A program made the position numbers and the translations under genes. 42,559 nt of DNA from Puniceibacterium sp. Lineage in GTDB: Bacteria; Pseudomonadota; Alphaproteobacteria; Rhodobacterales; Rhodobacteraceae. Shown one piece after another: positions 42,014 through 42,559 of this stretch. Under the pieces are notes generated by a model. It worked only from the letters and a program-made list of their open reading frames with translations, was not told where the DNA came from and did no database searches. How positions within the stretch are numbered: position 1 is the first letter of the stretch; each line of letters starts with the position of its first letter. The DNA is taken from the NCBI GenBank assembly GCA_024636635.1, contig JAGXGV010000077.1, positions 1 to 42,559 on the forward strand, written 5' to 3'.

Positions 42014-42559
42014 ATGGCAAAGGCAAAGTTTGAACGTAACAAGCCGCATTGCAACATCGGCACGATTGGTCACGTTGACCATGGCAAGACGACGCTGACG
42101 GCTGCGATCACCAAATATTTCGGCGATTTCAAAGCCTATGACCAGATCGACGCCGCGCCCGAGGAAAAGGCACGCGGCATCACGATCTCGACCGCGCATG
42201 TGGAATATGAGACCGAAGCGCGCCACTATGCGCATGTCGATTGCCCCGGCCACGCGGATTATGTCAAGAACATGATCACCGGTGCGGCGCAGATGGACGG
42301 CGCGATCCTGGTCGTGAACGCTGCCGACGGCCCGATGCCCCAGACGCGCGAGCATATCCTGCTTGGCCGTCAGGTCGGCATCCCGTCGATGGTCGTCTTC
42401 ATGAACAAGGTCGATCAGGTTGATGACGATGAACTGCTCGAGCTGGTCGAGATGGAGATCCGCGAGCTGCTCAGCAGCTACGATTTCGCGGGCGACGACA
42501 TCCCGATCATCGCGGGTTCCGCGCTGGCGGCGATGGAGGGCAACAACCCCGAGATCGGC
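42014..42559 (+). CDS. tuf: Translation elongation factor Tu, 5' part
   Basis: The first 182 residues of EF-Tu, cut by the window edge. It starts [20 protein letters not shown]1 is GHVDHGKT (19-26), the switch I region has [11 protein letters not shown]3 is [11 protein letters not shown] and G4 is NKVDQ. G5 begins near [12 protein letters not shown]-Tu delivers aminoacyl-tRNA to the ribosome. The frame is open to the last base. No fusA or ribosomal protein gene precedes it, so it is probably not the str-operon copy. No strong ribosome-binding site is visible; AGG lies about 13 nt upstream. Confidence 0.98.
   Translation, partial: MAKAKFERNKPHCNIGTIGHVDHGKTTLTAAITKYFGDFKAYDQIDAAPEEKARGITISTAHVEYETEARHYAHVDCPGHADYVKNMITGAAQMDGAILVVNAADGPMPQTREHILLGRQVGIPSMVVFMNKVDQVDDDELLELVEMEIRELLSSYDFAGDDIPIIAGSALAAMEGNNPEIG

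Overview
The window is a 42.6 kb stretch of GC-rich chromosome that looks like an alphaproteobacterium of the Rhodobacteraceae (Roseobacter group). The markers for this are the chvI-chvG-hprK-rapZ-EIIA(Man)-ptsH cluster divergent from an ATP-type pckA, a short HprK without its N-terminal domain, a (2S)-methylsuccinyl-CoA dehydrogenase typical of the ethylmalonyl-CoA pathway, and DUF6473 and DUF3859 proteins. I see no insertion sequence, prophage, CRISPR array, rRNA or tRNA. It is mostly ordinary chromosome with genes on both strands.

Layout. 1-1668: the end of an unrecognised gene, then a RecD-like helicase whose start codon lies in a perfect 12-bp inverted repeat. 1729-7250: an enal/enone reductase-type MDR protein, divergent from an operon of acyl-CoA ligase, ACAD11-like dehydrogenase, APH-type kinase and PaaI thioesterase. 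7314-14581 (minus): the cell-wall elongation operon mreB-mreC-mreD-mrdA-rodA, followed by ghrA and rpe. 14903-20697: a dimethylglycine/sarcosine dehydrogenase-type flavoprotein, mcd, a TauE permease and a secreted DUF3859 protein. 20908-28318: pckA facing the chvIG/partial-PTS cluster, which ends in an acyltransferase. 28479-32103: hbd, a DUF6473 gene and etfBA. 32331-36950 (minus): parC, DUF898 and M48 protease genes that overlap one another. 37112-39464: an SH3 protein, an SDR, a HIG1-type small membrane protein and a PduO-type cobalamin adenosyltransferase. 39628-42559: a cytochrome P450, a lipoprotein and the 5' part of tuf.

How the genes work together. Much of the metabolic content concerns acyl-CoA chemistry. 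etfBA supplies the electron acceptor for both acyl-CoA dehydrogenases and probably the DMGDH-like flavoprotein. hbd and mcd fit C2/C4 assimilation, pckA the gluconeogenic exit, and the adenosyltransferase the B12 cofactor of the ethylmalonyl-CoA and methylmalonyl-CoA mutases, which are not in the window. The 2856-7250 operon has the parts of the pathway in which a 4-hydroxyacyl-CoA is phosphorylated and the phosphate then eliminated (Pseudomonas levulinate pathway; mammalian ACAD10/11). It is the best candidate for a little-described system here.

Non-coding structure deserves attention. A 24-base element sits 28 nt after the stop codon in two unrelated places. A tandem perfect palindrome lies between convergent genes. 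A 59-bp hairpin-rich direct repeat supplies the stop codon of the adenosyltransferase gene. Paired direct repeats lie between pckA and chvI, and interleaved inverted repeats lie before the SH3 gene.
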